Origin: Eriocheir sinensis
Taxonomy: Eukaryota > Arthropoda > Malacostraca > Decapoda > Varunidae
Length of the DNA: 64,000 bases
Direction of reading: 5' to 3'
Assembly: GCF_024679095.1 (NCBI RefSeq)
Contig: NC_066544.1
Coordinates: forward strand, 3,180,283 to 3,244,282
The position numbers and the translations under genes are program-made. The notes under the pieces are model-generated. The model did not search any database and was not told the DNA's origin. It saw nothing but the letters and a program-made list of their open reading frames with translations. Positions within the stretch are counted from its first letter, which is position 1. Every line of letters starts with the position of its first letter. This document shows positions 63,594 to 64,000 of the stretch, piece after piece.

Positions 63594-63887
63594 GTTCTTG
63601 TAGCGTGAGTGTCGTGAAACTGATAAAGTGAAACCACGTTTGTTTTATAATTGCGGTGAAGGATCAGATTATGCAGACAGTTTGCTCTGAGGACAGTAAA
63701 ATACCTGCTTGTGCTTACCAGGAACAAAAGTAACCATAGGCTTCTTGTTGCGTGAGTGTCGTGAAACTGATAAAGTGAAACCACCTTTGTTTTATAATTA
63801 CGGTGAAGGATCAGATTATGCAGACAGTTTGCTCTGAGGACAGTAAAATACCTGCTTGTGCTTACCAGGAACAAAAGTAACCATAGG
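63594..63887. repeat. Tandem duplication, period 147 bp
   Basis: Two near-identical copies (63594-63740 and 63741-63887), each containing GCGTGAGTGTCGTGAAACTG and ATTATGCAGACAGTTTGCTC. Frames repeat with the unit and are not genes. Confidence 0.92.
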
Positions 63888-63967
63888 CGTGTGCATATGT
63901 TTATTTATTTTTTTAAGGGGTTGGGAGAATATAATGTGAGTGTGCATGTGTAGGGATGAGTGGGGAA

Positions 63968-63971
<4 letters not shown>

Positions 63972-64000
<29 letters not shown>
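63972..64000. repeat. (GT)n microsatellite at the window edge
   Basis: Pure GT dinucleotides running to the last base, so the tract is cut by the window. Confidence 0.9.

Overview
This is a eukaryotic, animal-type window dominated by transposable elements. It has GT-AG introns, long CT/GA, TA and GT microsatellites, several non-LTR retrotransposon clades, Ty3/gypsy elements, PIF/Harbinger and piggyBac-type MITEs, tRNA-derived SINEs and remnants of a Polinton/Maverick-like element. The mix resembles decapod crustacean genomes, perhaps a crab; that is an inference from repeat content, not from a marker gene. Only one piece of likely host protein-coding sequence is visible: the last exon (4772-4930, +) of a serine racemase/threonine dehydratase-like PLP enzyme with its AT-rich 3' flank. 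The rest is mobile or repetitive.

Layout: 0.5-4.6 kb, a decayed CR1-like LINE on the minus strand whose ORF1 esterase domain is split by a Harbinger MITE. 4.8-6.3 kb, host exon and 3' region. 6.7-7.3 kb, LINE tail. 7.4-11.8 kb, scrambled Polinton-like fragments (packaging-ATPase tail in three copies, protein-primed DNA polymerase B) carrying a piggyBac-type MITE that itself holds a Harbinger MITE. 13.1-16.4 kb, SINE and a broken RNase H-bearing LINE. 16.4-25.8 kb, a Ty3/gypsy element with an extra SGNH-hydrolase ORF upstream of gag, and two copies of a candidate structured RNA flanking gag-pol. 25.9-31.9 kb, a second, nearly intact LINE of the same type as the 13.6-16.4 kb copy, interrupted only by a SINE. 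32-35.5 kb, a gypsy gag/protease fragment with a 245-bp tandem duplication, a solo LTR and LINE scraps. 35.6-41.2 kb, nested MITE-like elements with a jockey-like LINE, a minisatellite and a foldback element. 41.4-43.3 kb, another LINE. 43.6-57.1 kb, a PIF/Harbinger nuclease gene split by a 12-kb env-bearing LTR element, itself hit by two LINEs. 57.3-64 kb, SINE and repeat fragments, microsatellites, an RTE-like LINE holding a MITE, a 24-bp minisatellite and a 147-bp tandem duplication.

Nesting gives a relative chronology. Several insertion junctions can be read to the base because the target duplication and the target reading frame are both recognisable (TTA and TAA for Harbinger MITEs, TTAA for piggyBac, ATGT for the env element, GTAA for a LINE inside it). 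The least ordinary items are the SGNH-gag-pol gypsy element with its single-frame, stop-punctuated gag-pol, and the pair of RNA motifs at 18644-18749 and 23604-23701. Their cores are conserved while their stems differ in sequence yet still pair.
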